Shown: positions 24,371-33,379, counted from the stretch's first letter. The stretch is 35,728 nucleotides of DNA from Polaromonas sp. YR568 (GCA_945878995.1 CAMCUN010000037.1:1-35728); one strand, 5' to 3'. Made by a program: numbers and translations. The notes: generated by a model not told the origin, from the letters alone.

Positions 24371-25962
24371 CCACCGCTCTTGTGTCAGTGCCACCATCAC
24401 CCGCACCTTGTGTGCTTCGCATCCACGCCCAAGACAATGTGGCCATTGTCGCCAACGACGGCGGCCTGCCTGCGGGCACGTTGCTGCCCGAGGGGGCGCC
24501 TGGTGCGGGTGTGGTCTTGCAAGGCAAAGTGCCGCAAGGCCACAAGTTGGCCCTGGTCAACATTGCCGCTGGCCAGCCCGTGCTGCGCTACAACGTGCCC
24601 ATAGGCTACGCCCTGCAAGCCATAGCCGCTGGAAGTTGGGTGCACGAGCGCCTGCTGCAAATGCCCGCCGCCCGCGAGCTTGAAGGCCTGCCCATGGCCA
24701 CCGTTCAGCCGCCGCCCCTGGCCCCGTTGCAGGGCTACACCTTTGAAGGCTTTCGCAACGCCGACGGCTCAGTGGGCACGCGCAACATCTTGGCCATCAC
24801 CACCACGGTGCAGTGCGTGGCCGGCGTGGTGGCGCAGGCGGTGGCCCGCATCAAGGCCGAGCTGCTGCCGCAGTTTCCCCACGTCGACGATGTGATTGGC
24901 CTGGAGCACAGCTATGGCTGCGGCGTGGCCATTGACGCGCCTGACGCCATCATTCCCATTCGCACGCTCAGGCACATCAGCCTGAACCCCAACTTTGGCG
25001 GCGAGCTCATGGTGGTCAGCTTGGGCTGTGAAAAGCTGCAGCCCGAGCGCTTGTTGCCGCCGGGCAGCATCCCCGTGGCCGACGGACGCAACGCAGAGTT
25101 GCACACGGTGTGCCTGCAAGACGCGCAGCATGTGGGCTTTATGTCCATGCTGGACCACATTGTGCAAAGTGCCAGGCCCCACCTGGAGCGCCTGAACGCG
25201 CGCAGGCGCGAAACCGTGCCCGCCAGCGCCTTGGTGGTGGGCGTTCAGTGCGGCGGCAGCGACGCGTTCTCAGGCGTCACCGCCAACCCGGCGGTGGGCT
25301 TTGCCGCCGACCTCTTGGTGCGTGCGGGCGCCACCGTGATGTTCTCGGAAAACACCGAGGTGCGCGACGCGGTCGAGCAGCTCACCAGCCGCGCCGCCTC
25401 CCCCGAGCTGGCGCAGTCCATCGTGCGCGAGCTGGCCTGGTACGACCAGTACCTTGAGCGCGGCCGGGTGGACCGCAGCGCCAACACCACGCCGGGCAAC
25501 AAGGCCGGTGGCTTGTCCAACATCGTGGAAAAGGCCATGGGCTCTGTCGTTAAAAGCGGCTCCTCGCCGATTGCCCATGTGCTGGCGCCCGGAGAGAAAT
25601 TGCGGGCAGACCAAAAAGGCTTGGTGTTTGCCGCCACCCCGGCCAGCGACTTTATTTGCGGCACGCTGCAGCTGGCCGCAGGCATGAATGTGCATGTCTT
25701 CACCACGGGCCGTGGCACGCCTTACGGCTTGGCCGAATGCCCGGTGATCAAGGTCGCCACGCGCAGCGAGCTGGCCCGCCGCTGGCACGACCTGATGGAC
25801 GTCAACGCCGGCCGCATTGCCGATGGCCAAGCCAGCGTGGAGGAACTGGGCTGGGAGCTGTTCCTATGCCTGTTGGAGGTGGCCAGCGGCAAAAAGACCT
25901 GGGCCGAGCACTGGAAACTGCACAACGCGCTGGTGCTGTTCAACCCCGCGCCCATCACCTGA
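24367..25962 (+). CDS. garD: Galactarate dehydratase
   Basis: 531 residues. N-terminal SAF domain (~15-105, [27 protein letters not shown]) and the UxaA-type catalytic region (~115-525). Motifs shared with E. coli Gar[103 protein letters not shown] and the ending VLFNPAPIT. It dehydrates meso-galactarate to 5-keto-4-deoxyglucarate, an iron-dependent reaction in E. coli. It complements gudD, so both galacturonate- and glucuronate-derived acids converge on GarL. Overlaps the lactonase stop (ATGA) and the galM start (TGATG). Confidence 0.94.
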   Translation: MTTALVSVPPSPAPCVLRIHAQDNVAIVANDGGLPAGTLLPEGAPGAGVVLQGKVPQGHKLALVNIAAGQPVLRYNVPIGYALQAIAAGSWVHERLLQMPAARELEGLPMATVQPPPLAPLQGYTFEGFRNADGSVGTRNILAITTTVQCVAGVVAQAVARIKAELLPQFPHVDDVIGLEHSYGCGVAIDAPDAIIPIRTLRHISLNPNFGGELMVVSLGCEKLQPERLLPPGSIPVADGRNAELHTVCLQDAQHVGFMSMLDHIVQSARPHLERLNARRRETVPASALVVGVQCGGSDAFSGVTANPAVGFAADLLVRAGATVMFSENTEVRDAVEQLTSRAASPELAQSIVRELAWYDQYLERGRVDRSANTTPGNKAGGLSNIVEKAMGSVVKSGSSPIAHVLAPGEKLRADQKGLVFAATPASDFICGTLQLAAGMNVHVFTTGRGTPYGLAECPVIKVATRSELARRWHDLMDVNAGRIADGQASVEELGWELFLCLLEVASGKKTWAEHWKLHNALVLFNPAPIT

Positions 25963-27053
25963 TGCAGTTGGACGCAGCGCGCTTTTCGGGCCAGGTGGCG
26001 CACCGCGCGGTAGGGCTGTACGTGATTCAAAGCCAGGGCTTGCAGGTGGCCATTTGCAACCATGGCGCACGCATCGTGCAGCTCATCACCCCCGACCGCC
26101 AGGGCGAGCCCCAAGACGTGGTGCTGGGCTTTGACAGCCTGCCGCAAATGCTCATCGGCCTGCCGTCCATGGGCGCCTTCATTGGCCGCTTTGCCAACCG
26201 CATCGCGGGGGCTCGGTTTTGGGTGGGCGATCGCGAGCACCGCTTGCCCGCCAACGACGGTGCGCATTGCTTGCACGGCGGGCCCGCAGGCAGCCGGGTT
26301 CAGGTGTTTGAGGTGCTGGCCCACACGACCAGCCAGCTCAGCTTGGGCTGGACTTTTCAAGAAGCCGATGATGGCTTTCCGGGGGACGTGCGGCTGGAGC
26401 TGCAGTACCGCGTGGAGGGCGGCACTTTGTTCATTGACCACACGGCCCGTGTCTCGCGTGCGGCCACGCCCTTGAACTTCACCAGCCACGCTTTTTTCAA
26501 CCTTGAAGGGCAGGGCGGCCAGGACGTGCTGGACCATGCCCTGCAACTGTCTGCCGACCGCTGTGTGCCCGTGGACAGCGGCCGCATTCCAACCGGTCAG
26601 ATGCTGCAGGTAGAAGGCACCGCCTTTGACTTTGGCCGCCCCCGCCGCTTGCGCGAGGCCCTGGCGCAAGGCCATGCCCAGCTGTGCTTGGCCGGTCCTT
26701 CGGGATTTGACCATTGCATGGTCGATGGCCTGAGCATCTGGCGCTGCCAAGCGCGCGTCCATGCTGCGCGCACGGGCATTGCCATGGAGGTGTGGTCTGA
26801 CGCGCCCGGCCTTCAGCTCTACAGCGCCGCCCCCATGGATGGCAGCTTGCCCCGCCACGCGGGCAAAGGCGGCCGCGCTTACGGCCCCTCGGCCGGTCTG
26901 TGCCTGGAGCCCCAGGGCTTGCCGGATGCGCCCAACCAGCCCCACTTTCCCCGTGCGGTGTTCGAGCCCGGCGAGGTGGTGCATGGCCGCATGGCGTACC
27001 GATTCAGCGCTGCGTCATCAACGGCTGGGGCAGAGCACGTGAGCTTTTTGTAG
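25962..27053 (+). CDS. galM: Aldose 1-epimerase (galactose mutarotase family)
   Basis: 363 residues. Mutarotase features: GARIVQLITPDRQGEPQDVVLG, MGAFIGRFANRIAG (substrate-binding Arg/Asn), HCLHGGPAG, TSHAFFNLEGQGG (catalytic His), APGLQLYSAA and CLEPQGLPDAPNQPHFP (catalytic Glu base). It interconverts alpha and beta anomers; here it would keep uronate in the anomer taken by Udh or the transporter. The ATG at 25962 overlaps the garD stop. The C-terminal tail AASSTAGAEHVSFL ends in a TAG that lies inside a REP-like repeat, so the repeat seems to have supplied the present stop. Last gene of the rightward arm. Confidence 0.88.
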   Translation: MQLDAARFSGQVAHRAVGLYVIQSQGLQVAICNHGARIVQLITPDRQGEPQDVVLGFDSLPQMLIGLPSMGAFIGRFANRIAGARFWVGDREHRLPANDGAHCLHGGPAGSRVQVFEVLAHTTSQLSLGWTFQEADDGFPGDVRLELQYRVEGGTLFIDHTARVSRAATPLNFTSHAFFNLEGQGGQDVLDHALQLSADRCVPVDSGRIPTGQMLQVEGTAFDFGRPRRLREALAQGHAQLCLAGPSGFDHCMVDGLSIWRCQARVHAARTGIAMEVWSDAPGLQLYSAAPMDGSLPRHAGKGGRAYGPSAGLCLEPQGLPDAPNQPHFPRAVFEPGEVVHGRMAYRFSAASSTAGAEHVSFL

Positions 27054-27077
27054 GCGTTGGCATGCCAGCGATTTTTG
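27049..27077 (+). repeat. REP-like repeat, copy A (divergent)
   Basis: Begins TGTAGGCGTTGGCATGCCAG and continues CGATTTTTG. It differs from the 7347 copy in the palindrome arms (TTGGCATGCCAG) but keeps TGTAGG and CGATTTTTGG. Its first bases include the galM stop codon (27051-27053). Confidence 0.68.
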
Positions 27078-27107
27078 GTCTGCGCAGATGCCCGTTAACC
27101 TCCATGC

Positions 27108-27131
27108 ATCGCCAGCAGGCTGGCTCCTACA
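27108..27131 (-). repeat. REP-like repeat, copy B (inverted)
   Basis: On the minus strand it begins TGTAGGAGCCAGCCTGCTGG and ends CGAT: 24 of 24 bases identical to 7347-7370. It faces copy A, giving an inverted pair about 30 bp apart that could form a long hairpin after galM. Confidence 0.82.
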
Positions 27132-27173
27132 AAGACAAATGGCCGCAGCGCGTGGTCTTCATGTTTTTCCCCC

Positions 27174-27197
27174 TGTAGGAGCTTGCCTGCAAGCAAT
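27174..27197 (+). repeat. REP-like repeat, copy C
   Basis: TGTAGGAGCTTGCCTGCAAG followed by CAAT. The arms have changed together (CTTGCCTGCAAG), keeping the palindrome, as expected of a REP family. It lies in the convergent gap between galM and pncC; the remaining 60 bp to pncC hold nothing recognisable. Confidence 0.75.
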
Positions 27198-27258
27198 TCG
27201 TGCCAGACAACGGCCATCCCTTCAAGCGAGAAATCGCGGCGAGGCCCACTCCTGCCCA

Positions 27259-27750
27259 TCACCCAAAGGCCAAGCCTTGCGGCGAAAGATGCTGCACCAA
27301 CTGCTCCAAAGCATGTTTTACCGTGGCCTGCCTGACCGCCGCACGGTCACCCGCAAACACCTGTCGCTCTGACCACAGTCCTTGGGGCGTGGCCCAGGCC
27401 AGCCACACCGTGCCCACGGGTTTGCTGGCACTGCCGCCACCAGGGCCGGCCACGCCGGTGACCGCCACGGCCACTTGTGCCCGTGAGCGCGCCAAGGCGC
27501 CTGTGACCATGGCGCGTGCCACGGCCTCGCTGACGGCGCCCTGCTGCGCAATCAACTCGGCGGGAACGCCCAGCAAATCGGTTTTGGCCTCGTTGGAGTA
27601 GGTGACTAAGCCGCGCTCAAACCAGGCGCTGGAGCCGGCCAGGTCGGTGCAGGCCGCGGCGATCAACCCGCCCGTGCAGCTCTCGGCCGTGGCCATCATC
27701 CAGTGGCGTGCCAGAAGCTGCTGAGCCAAGAGGGGCAAAGTGGTGTTCAT
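27259..27750 (-). CDS. pncC: Nicotinamide-nucleotide amidohydrolase (CinA C-terminal domain family)
   Basis: 163 residues, a stand-alone CinA C-terminal domain. MATAESCTGGLIAAACTD (with the nucleophile Ser24), GSSAWFERGLVTYSNEAKTDLLGV, AVSEAVARAM and VAVTGVAGPGGGSASKPVGTVW are the family motifs. The enzyme deamidates nicotinamide mononucleotide to nicotinate mononucleotide, recycling the NAD precursor. The ATG at 27750 overlaps the pgpA stop by four bases (ATGA), which decides it against an upstream start. Third of the thiL-pgpA-pncC set, a common order in Burkholderiales. Confidence 0.9.
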   Translation of the reverse strand: MNTTLPLLAQQLLARHWMMATAESCTGGLIAAACTDLAGSSAWFERGLVTYSNEAKTDLLGVPAELIAQQGAVSEAVARAMVTGALARSRAQVAVAVTGVAGPGGGSASKPVGTVWLAWATPQGLWSERQVFAGDRAAVRQATVKHALEQLVQHLSPQGLAFG

Positions 27751-28289
27751 GAGTGAATAAAAACCCAAAAAGCCAACACCAGCAAGGTGCAAAAAGCGGC
27801 CAACACATCGTCGAACATGATGCCAAAGCCGCCGCGTGCGCCAAAGCCCTTGAAATGCCGGTCGGCCCAGGCCATGGGGCCAGGCTTGGCGGCGTCAAAA
27901 AAACGAAACAGCGCAAAGGCCGCCACCTGCATGCCCAAGCCTGCAGGCAGCACCACCCAGAGCACCAGCCAAAAGGCCACCACCTCGTCCCAAACGATGT
28001 GGCCCGAATCGGCCACACCCATGTGCTCGGCGGTGACTGTGCAGGCCCACCAGCCTACCAGCGCCGACAGGGCAATCACCAGGCCCAGGCCGGTCTCTGT
28101 CAGCCAGATTTGCATGAGCAAAAAAGCCAGCCAGGCCCAAAGCGTGCCCACAGTGCCTGGCGCCAGCCGGCCCAAGCCAGAGCCAAAGCCCAGGGCAATC
28201 AGGTGTGCGGGGTGGGCCAGCATGAAGCGCAAGCTCGGGCGAATCACAGGCGCAGGCCGCACTGGAGGGTCAGTGGAAAGAGGCTTCAT
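27747..28289 (-). CDS. pgpA: Phosphatidylglycerophosphatase A
   Basis: 180 residues, integral membrane protein. PgpA motifs: HLIALGFGSGLGRLAPGTVGT, HIVWDEVVAFWLVLW (Asp/Glu metal site), ALFRFFDAAKPGP, ADRHFKGFGARGGFGIMFDDVLAA. About four hydrophobic helices are visible. It removes the terminal phosphate from phosphatidylglycerophosphate to give phosphatidylglycerol at the inner membrane. The ATG at 28289 overlaps the thiL stop (ATGA), while the longer upstream frame lies within thiL and is not used. Confidence 0.92.
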   Translation of the reverse strand: MKPLSTDPPVRPAPVIRPSLRFMLAHPAHLIALGFGSGLGRLAPGTVGTLWAWLAFLLMQIWLTETGLGLVIALSALVGWWACTVTAEHMGVADSGHIVWDEVVAFWLVLWVVLPAGLGMQVAAFALFRFFDAAKPGPMAWADRHFKGFGARGGFGIMFDDVLAAFCTLLVLAFWVFIHS

Positions 28290-29254
28290 GGGTGGGCAAA
28301 GTGATCGTAAGAGGCCACAGTCAAGGGCAGCGGCTGTTGCTGGGCATCCACCAGGCGCAGGCCGTGCTCGGCCTCGATGCGGCCTATGCGCGTGACGGGG
28401 GTTTGCGTGAGGCGAGCCGCTTGCAGCACGGCCTCGTGCGCCTCGGGCGGGGCAGTAAAGCACAGCTCGTAGTCGTCGCCCCCGGCCAGCACGTGGGCGA
28501 GCGCTGTGCTGCCCACGGCGGGCCAGTCGGGGTGGTGCTGGGCGGTCAGTAAGCGGGCAGCGAGTTTGGCTTGCACGGTGGCGCCCATGCCTGAGGCTTT
28601 GAGCACATGGCGCAAGTCGCCCACCAGCCCGTCGCTCAGGTCAATGGCCGCATGCGCGATGCCGCGCAAGGCCAGCCCCAGCGCCACTCTGGGCGTGGGC
28701 CGCTCCAGGCGCTGCCTGGTTTGCTCCAGCAAGGCCGCAGACACAGGCAGGCGGCCCAGCAGGCCTTGCAGCGCCAGGTGCGCGTCACCCAGGCTGCCGC
28801 TCACCCACAGCTCGTCACCGGGCTGAGCCTGGCTGCGCAGCAGCGGCTGGCCTTCGGTTTCGCCAAGGACCGTGATACAGATGTTCAGTGGCCCTTGCGT
28901 GGTGTCCCCGCCTATGAGCTCGCAGTTGTGCGCGTCGGCCAGTGCCCACAGGCCGCGCGAGAAGTCGGCCAGCCAGGGCTCGTCCACCTGCGGCAAAGAA
29001 AGCGCCAGGGTGAAGGCCAGCGGCCGCGCGCCGCAAGCGGCCAAATCGCTCAGGTTCACGGCCAAGGCTTTGTGGCCCAGGCTTTCGGGCTTTACATCGG
29101 CAAAAAAGTGCCGGCCTGCCACCAGCACGTCGCTGGAAATCGCCAGCTGCGTGCCGGGCCGGGGCTGCAGCAGCGCGCAATCGTCGCCCACGCCCAGCAG
29201 AGCGCGCTGGGCTGGGCGCGTGAAATAGCGCGCGATCAGGTCGAACTCGCCCAT
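28286..29254 (-). CDS. thiL: Thiamine-monophosphate kinase
   Basis: 322 residues. ThiL motifs: MGEFDLIARYF at the start, GVGDDCALLQ (21-30, metal/ATP site), AISSDVLVAGRHFF, LGHKALAVNLSDLAACGA, CELIGGDTTQGPLNICITVLG, AAIDLSDGLVGDL-type (HAAIDLSDGLVGDLRHV) and AGGDDYELCFT. It phosphorylates thiamine monophosphate to the active cofactor thiamine diphosphate. The ATG at 29254 begins the conserved GEFDLI; earlier in-frame residues overlap apaG. It lies 11 bp after apaG and overlaps pgpA. Confidence 0.93.
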   Translation of the reverse strand: MGEFDLIARYFTRPAQRALLGVGDDCALLQPRPGTQLAISSDVLVAGRHFFADVKPESLGHKALAVNLSDLAACGARPLAFTLALSLPQVDEPWLADFSRGLWALADAHNCELIGGDTTQGPLNICITVLGETEGQPLLRSQAQPGDELWVSGSLGDAHLALQGLLGRLPVSAALLEQTRQRLERPTPRVALGLALRGIAHAAIDLSDGLVGDLRHVLKASGMGATVQAKLAARLLTAQHHPDWPAVGSTALAHVLAGGDDYELCFTAPPEAHEAVLQAARLTQTPVTRIGRIEAEHGLRLVDAQQQPLPLTVASYDHFAHP

Positions 29255-29265
29255 GCCTGCGGGCC

Positions 29266-29658
29266 TCAGTGCAGCAAGCGCGGAGGTGCTGCACCGTGCG
29301 AGGCTTCCAGCACAAAAAGCGCAATGGGGGCCTCGAAGCGGCTGCCGTCTTCGGCCACGCAAAAGTAGCTGCCGTGCATGGTGCCACTGGCCGTGCGCAA
29401 GCGGCAGGCGCTGGTGTATTGGAAGGACTCGCCTGGGCGCAGCAAGGGTTGCTGGCCGACCACGCCCAGGCCCTTGACCTCTTCATTCATGCCGTTGGCA
29501 TCCACAATGACCCAATGCCGCGAGATCAACTGCGCAGCCACCTCGCCGGTGTTGGTGACCGTGACGGTGTAGGCAAAGGCAAACACGCCCTCGTGCGGCA
29601 TGGATTGGGCGGGCAGGAAGCGGGGCTCCACTTCACATTTGAATGCATATTTAGACAT
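29266..29658 (-). CDS. apaG: ApaG domain protein
   Basis: 130 residues of the ApaG/DUF525 fold, an immunoglobulin-like beta sandwich: YAFKCEVEPRFLPAQS, HEGVFAFAYTVTVTNTGE, AQLISRHWVIVDANG, EEVKGLGVVGQQPLLRPGE, FQYTSACRLRTASGTMHGSY and APIALFVLEAS. ApaG has been linked to Co2+/Mg2+ resistance and Ap4A levels, but its molecular role is not settled. The ATG at 29658 (MSKYAFKC) is the family start. It is divergent from rpe with 101 bp between, where promoters for both should lie. Confidence 0.93.
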   Translation of the reverse strand: MSKYAFKCEVEPRFLPAQSMPHEGVFAFAYTVTVTNTGEVAAQLISRHWVIVDANGMNEEVKGLGVVGQQPLLRPGESFQYTSACRLRTASGTMHGSYFCVAEDGSRFEAPIALFVLEASHGAAPPRLLH

Positions 29659-29759
29659 GTGACGCATGTTAACGAAGGCCGAGCAGCCTGCTTTTTTGCA
29701 GGTCTGCCAGCCCACCAAACTGCCACAATCGCGGCATCGTTCATCACACCTTCACCACC

Positions 29760-30440
29760 ATGACCTACCGCATTGCCCCGTCGATTCTTTCAGCCGACTT
29801 TGCCCGTCTGGGCGAGGAGGTGCGCCAGGTGATCGCGGCCGGTGCGGACTGGATTCACTTTGACGTGATGGACAACCATTACGTGCCCAACCTGACTTTT
29901 GGCCCCATGATTTGCAGCGCGCTCAAGCCGCATGCCCTCACACCTGCGGGCCAGCCCGTGCCCATTGATGTGCACCTGATGGTGCAGCCGGTGGATGCGC
30001 TGGCGGCCTCTTTTGCCAAGGCCGGGGCCGACCTCATCAGCTTTCACCCTGATGCCAGCGGCCATGTGCACCGCAGCGTGCAGGCCATCAAAGCGGCGGG
30101 CTGCCAGGCGGGCCTGAGTTTTAATCCGGCCGAGCCGCTGGATGTGCTGGACTGGGTAATTGAAGACATTGACCTGATCCTCATCATGAGCGTCAACCCA
30201 GGCTTTGGCGGGCAGAGCTTTATTGACTCGGCCTTGCGCAAAATCGAGCAGGCCAAAAAACGCATTGAAGCCTCGGGCAAAGACATTCGCCTGGAGGTTG
30301 ACGGCGGCATCAAGGCCGACAACATCGCCCGCGTGGCTTCTGCGGGTGCCGACACCTTTGTGGCTGGCAGCGCCATCTTTGGCCAACCCGATTACGCGGG
30401 TGTGATCTCAGCCATGCGCGGGCAATTGGCGGCGGTCTGA
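29760..30440 (+). CDS. rpe: Ribulose-phosphate 3-epimerase
   Basis: 226 residues, full length TIM barrel. [36 protein letters not shown] (metal ligands His33, Asp35), IDVHLMV (His72), [32 protein letters not shown] (metal-ligand Asp) and FVAGSAIFG are all intact. It interconverts ribulose 5-phosphate and xylulose 5-phosphate in the pentose phosphate or Calvin cycle. The next gene downstream in many betaproteobacteria is gph (phosphoglycolate phosphatase); here it is replaced by a response regulator. A small hairpin (TGCGC / GCGCA, 30464-30477) follows without a T run. Confidence 0.94.
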   Translation: MTYRIAPSILSADFARLGEEVRQVIAAGADWIHFDVMDNHYVPNLTFGPMICSALKPHALTPAGQPVPIDVHLMVQPVDALAASFAKAGADLISFHPDASGHVHRSVQAIKAAGCQAGLSFNPAEPLDVLDWVIEDIDLILIMSVNPGFGGQSFIDSALRKIEQAKKRIEASGKDIRLEVDGGIKADNIARVASAGADTFVAGSAIFGQPDYAGVISAMRGQLAAV

Positions 30441-30540
30441 AGCTCAAGCTAGGGGGTCTTGCATGCGCTATGGCGCAGTTGGCATCTGCGGGCCATGGTC
30501 GGCGTCAAGCAGGGGAAGTTTTGTATGCGCTGGTCAAGTC

Positions 30541-30713
30541 AGCTGACATCGATTGTTAAATTTTGCTAAATTAAGTGTTATTTAACCAGTATTAGTCAAT
30601 ATTCATGAAAACTTTCGACATCTCAGCCTAGTATTGTGACTTAACGGATCAGCCATGTGTTGCACGGGTCGACACTGGGTTTTCGGTCCGAATTTAGCCC
30701 AACGGAGCCGATC
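30541..30713 (+). promoter_or_regulatory. AT-rich upstream region of the response regulator gene
   Basis: Bases ~30550-30635 are strikingly AT-rich against a GC-rich window, with repeated TTAA/AAATT stretches. A possible promoter is TTGTTA (30553-30558) and TGTTAT (30576-30581) with 17 bp spacing; the -10 match is poor, so only the region is proposed. ACGGAG just before 30714 is the ribosome-binding site. AT-rich DNA of this type is often bound by nucleoid proteins. Confidence 0.4.
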
Positions 30714-31478
30714 ATGCGAATAGCAGTACTTGAAGACGACGACACCCAGCGCGAATGGATGAATTCATTTCTGATGGCATTGGGTCATGTGTGCCATCCC
30801 TATGCCGAGGGTCAAAGCCTGATGCGCGATTTGCGCCGTGAAAGTTTTGACCTCATCGTGATGGACTGGAATTTGCCTGACCTGTCGGGTCTGGACGTGG
30901 TGCGCTGGGTCCGAGCCAACCTCAGCTCGCGTGTGCCGGTGCTGTTTGTGACCAGCCACATTGACGAGGGCGACTTGGTCGAGGCTTTAAAGGCCGGCGC
31001 CGACGATTACATGACCAAGCCGGTGCGCGTGCCCGAGTTGATGGCGCGCCTGCACGCCCTCTTGCGCCGCTCCTACCCGCAGCAAGCCGGTGAGACCTTG
31101 GTGGTGGGCGACTATGCCTTTGACCAAAATGCCAAAACCTTGACCATGGGCGGGGTGGCGGTGGACCTCAAACACCGCGAGTACGAACTGGCCTATTTGC
31201 TTTTTTCTCGCATTGGCGAGTTGCTCTCTCGCAAATACTTGCAAGAAAGTGTGTGGGGCGGGCAGGCCGATGTGGTCTCGCGAACGCTGGACACCCACGT
31301 TTCGCGCTTGCGCGTGAAACTGGATCTCAAGCCAGAAAATGGATTCAGGCTGAGCTCGGTTTACAGCCTGGGTTACCGGCTCGAATCCCTGAGCGGCCAG
31401 CTAGCGCAGGTCCATCCCATGCCCGTGGCCAGTGCCGTGCCACAAGAAGCCTCGCGCCCTGTTCTGCAGATCTCCTGA
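30714..31478 (+). CDS. OmpR/PhoB-family response regulator, no adjacent kinase
   Basis: 254 residues. Receiver domain 1-115 with acidic pocket (Asp8, Asp9), phospho-acceptor Asp51 in IVMDWNLPDLSG, Thr80 and Lys102 in DYMTKPVR. A winged-helix DNA-binding domain follows (~130-230): LKHREYELAYLLFSRIGELL, SRKYLQESVWG, VSRTLDTHVSRLRVKLDL, YSLGYRLESL. A ~25-residue unstructured tail closes it. The ATG at 30714 has ACGGAG upstream. No histidine kinase gene is next to it, so its signal is unknown. It stands where gph is usual, between rpe and trpE, with its own AT-rich upstream region. Confidence 0.9.
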   Translation: MRIAVLEDDDTQREWMNSFLMALGHVCHPYAEGQSLMRDLRRESFDLIVMDWNLPDLSGLDVVRWVRANLSSRVPVLFVTSHIDEGDLVEALKAGADDYMTKPVRVPELMARLHALLRRSYPQQAGETLVVGDYAFDQNAKTLTMGGVAVDLKHREYELAYLLFSRIGELLSRKYLQESVWGGQADVVSRTLDTHVSRLRVKLDLKPENGFRLSSVYSLGYRLESLSGQLAQVHPMPVASAVPQEASRPVLQIS

Positions 31479-31879
31479 AACCCTTGCAAGCACTTTGATC
31501 GGCGTGCAACGGGCGCCGATTGGCACTCTCCCAAGGCCTGGGCCGTGGGCGGGTTGCTCAACCACGATCGAAGTTTGCAGCCGGCCAACTCGGATGGCCG
31601 TGTCTCCTGTGGGCTTTGATACACTCAATTCATGTTTATTCACCGCATCTTTTTATCAGGTTCGAGTGACCGGGGAGCTTGGCCCTGGCGGGGCTGCTGC
31701 GCCGCGCAACTGACTGCGTGAATGACACCGGCCTGCTCAGGCTGGACGAGTGCACGATTTTTTTGCAGCGCGCCTTTGCTTTGATGCGCTGAAGCTTTTT
31801 TGCTTTCAGCCGCCCGGCCTGCACCAGGCCCCCGCGTTGATACAGCCGCTTGATGCTTGCGGCTTGCCTGAATAAGATC
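31479..31879 (+). promoter_or_regulatory. Non-coding region upstream of trpE with a hairpin at 31788-31810
   Basis: Four hundred bases without a credible gene. GCTGAAGC (31788-31795) and GCTTTCAGC (31802-31810) pair with one bulge around TTTTTT, 70 bp before trpE. TTGATA at 31616 is a possible -35 without a good -10 at standard spacing. No short ORF with clustered Trp codons is seen, so classical ribosome-mediated attenuation is not supported. The region probably carries the trp promoter. Confidence 0.4.
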
Positions 31880-33379
31880 ATGATCTCTGAACTTGAATTT
31901 AAAAGCCTGGCCAGCCAAGGCTACAACCGCATTCCCTTGTTGGTCGAAGCCTTTGCCGACCTGGAAACCCCCTTATCGCTTTACCTCAAGCTGGCCTTCA
32001 GCAAAGACGGTGGCCAGCACAGTTTTTTGCTGGAGTCCGTGGTCGGCGGCGAGCGCTTTGGCCGCTACAGCTTCATTGGTTTGCCTGCGCGCACTTTCAT
32101 TCGAGCCAGTGGCTTTGGCGCGCAGCAACTCACCGAGGTGGTGACCGACGGCCAGGTGGTTGAAAACTCCCGAGACAACCCCTTGGACTTTATTGCAGCC
32201 TACCAGCAGCGCTTCAAGGTGGCTTTGCGCCCAGGCATGCCTCGTTTTTGCGGCGGCTTGGCAGGCTACTTTGGCTATGACACGGTGCGCTACATCGAAA
32301 AAAAGCTCGCCGCGTCGTGCCCGCCAGACACCTTGGGATGCCCTGACATCGTGCTGCTGCAGTGCGAGGAGCTCGCCGTCATTGACAACCTGTCGGGCAA
32401 GCTTTACCTCATGGTCTATGCCGACCCGGCGCAGCCCGAGGCCTACGCCAATGCCAAAAAACGCTTGCGCGGCCTCAAGGACCAGCTGCAGTATTCGGTC
32501 AGCGCGCCGCAGGTGCGACCTTCCCAGAGCTACCCGGCGGAGCGGGAGTTTGCCAAAGCCGACTACCTGCGCGCTGTGGAGCGTGCCCAGGAATTGATTG
32601 AGGCCGGTGACTTCATGCAGGTTCAAGTGGGCCAGCGCATCAAAAAACGCTACACCGAGTCGCCGCTGTCGCTGTACCGAGCGCTGCGCTCACTCAACCC
32701 CAGCCCCTACATGTATTACTACCACTTTGGTGATTTCCATGTGGTGGGCGCCAGCCCAGAAATTTTGGTTCGCCAAGAAAGCACCGAAGAGGGCACCAAA
32801 ATCACCATCCGGCCCTTGGCGGGCACGCGGCCCAGAGGCGCCACCCCTGACAAAGACAAGCTGGCCGAGCAGGAGTTGCTGGCCGACCCCAAAGAGCGCG
32901 CCGAGCACGTGATGCTGATCGACTTGGCGCGCAACGACATCGGCCGCGTGGCACAGGTGGGTTCGGTCAAGGTCACCGAGGCCTTTGCTGTGGAGCGCTA
33001 CAGCCATGTGATGCACATCGTCAGCAACGTTGAAGGCGTGCTCAAGCCGGGCATGAGCAACATGGACGTGCTCAAAGCCACCTTTCCGGCCGGCACACTC
33101 ACGGGTGCGCCCAAGGTGCACGCCATGGAGCTGATTGACCAGCTCGAGCCCAGCAAGCGCGGCCTTTATGGCGGCGCCTGTGGCTACCTCAGTTACGCCG
33201 GTGACATGGACGTGGCCATTGCCATACGCACGGGCATCATCAAAGACCAAGTGCTTTATGTGCAAGCCGCCGCAGGGGTGGTGGCCGACTCGGTGCCTGA
33301 GCTGGAGTGGAAGGAAACCGAGGCCAAGGCCCGAGCCTTGTTGCGCGCCAGCGAGTTGGTCGAGGAGGGTCTGGAATGA
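31880..33379 (+). CDS. trpE: Anthranilate synthase component I
   Basis: 499 residues. The feedback motif LLES lies at 50-53 ([21 protein letters not shown]), so tryptophan inhibition is expected. The chorismate-binding domain shows [70 protein letters not shown] and [19 protein letters not shown]. It converts chorismate with ammonia from TrpG to anthranilate, the first step of tryptophan synthesis. The ATG at 31880 starts [20 protein letters not shown], the family beginning; ten upstream in-frame residues are ignored. The stop overlaps the trpG start (ATGA). Confidence 0.95.
   Translation: MISELEFKSLASQGYNRIPLLVEAFADLETPLSLYLKLAFSKDGGQHSFLLESVVGGERFGRYSFIGLPARTFIRASGFGAQQLTEVVTDGQVVENSRDNPLDFIAAYQQRFKVALRPGMPRFCGGLAGYFGYDTVRYIEKKLAASCPPDTLGCPDIVLLQCEELAVIDNLSGKLYLMVYADPAQPEAYANAKKRLRGLKDQLQYSVSAPQVRPSQSYPAEREFAKADYLRAVERAQELIEAGDFMQVQVGQRIKKRYTESPLSLYRALRSLNPSPYMYYYHFGDFHVVGASPEILVRQESTEEGTKITIRPLAGTRPRGATPDKDKLAEQELLADPKERAEHVMLIDLARNDIGRVAQVGSVKVTEAFAVERYSHVMHIVSNVEGVLKPGMSNMDVLKATFPAGTLTGAPKVHAMELIDQLEPSKRGLYGGACGYLSYAGDMDVAIAIRTGIIKDQVLYVQAAAGVVADSVPELEWKETEAKARALLRASELVEEGLE

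Noticed and set aside
25722..26984. 420-residue minus-strand open frame opposite garD/galM
   Set aside because: Shadow of two strongly conserved enzymes; no family resemblance.
31479..31879. trp leader-peptide attenuator before trpE
   Set aside because: No short ORF with adjacent Trp codons and no terminator/antiterminator pair; only one bulged hairpin is present.
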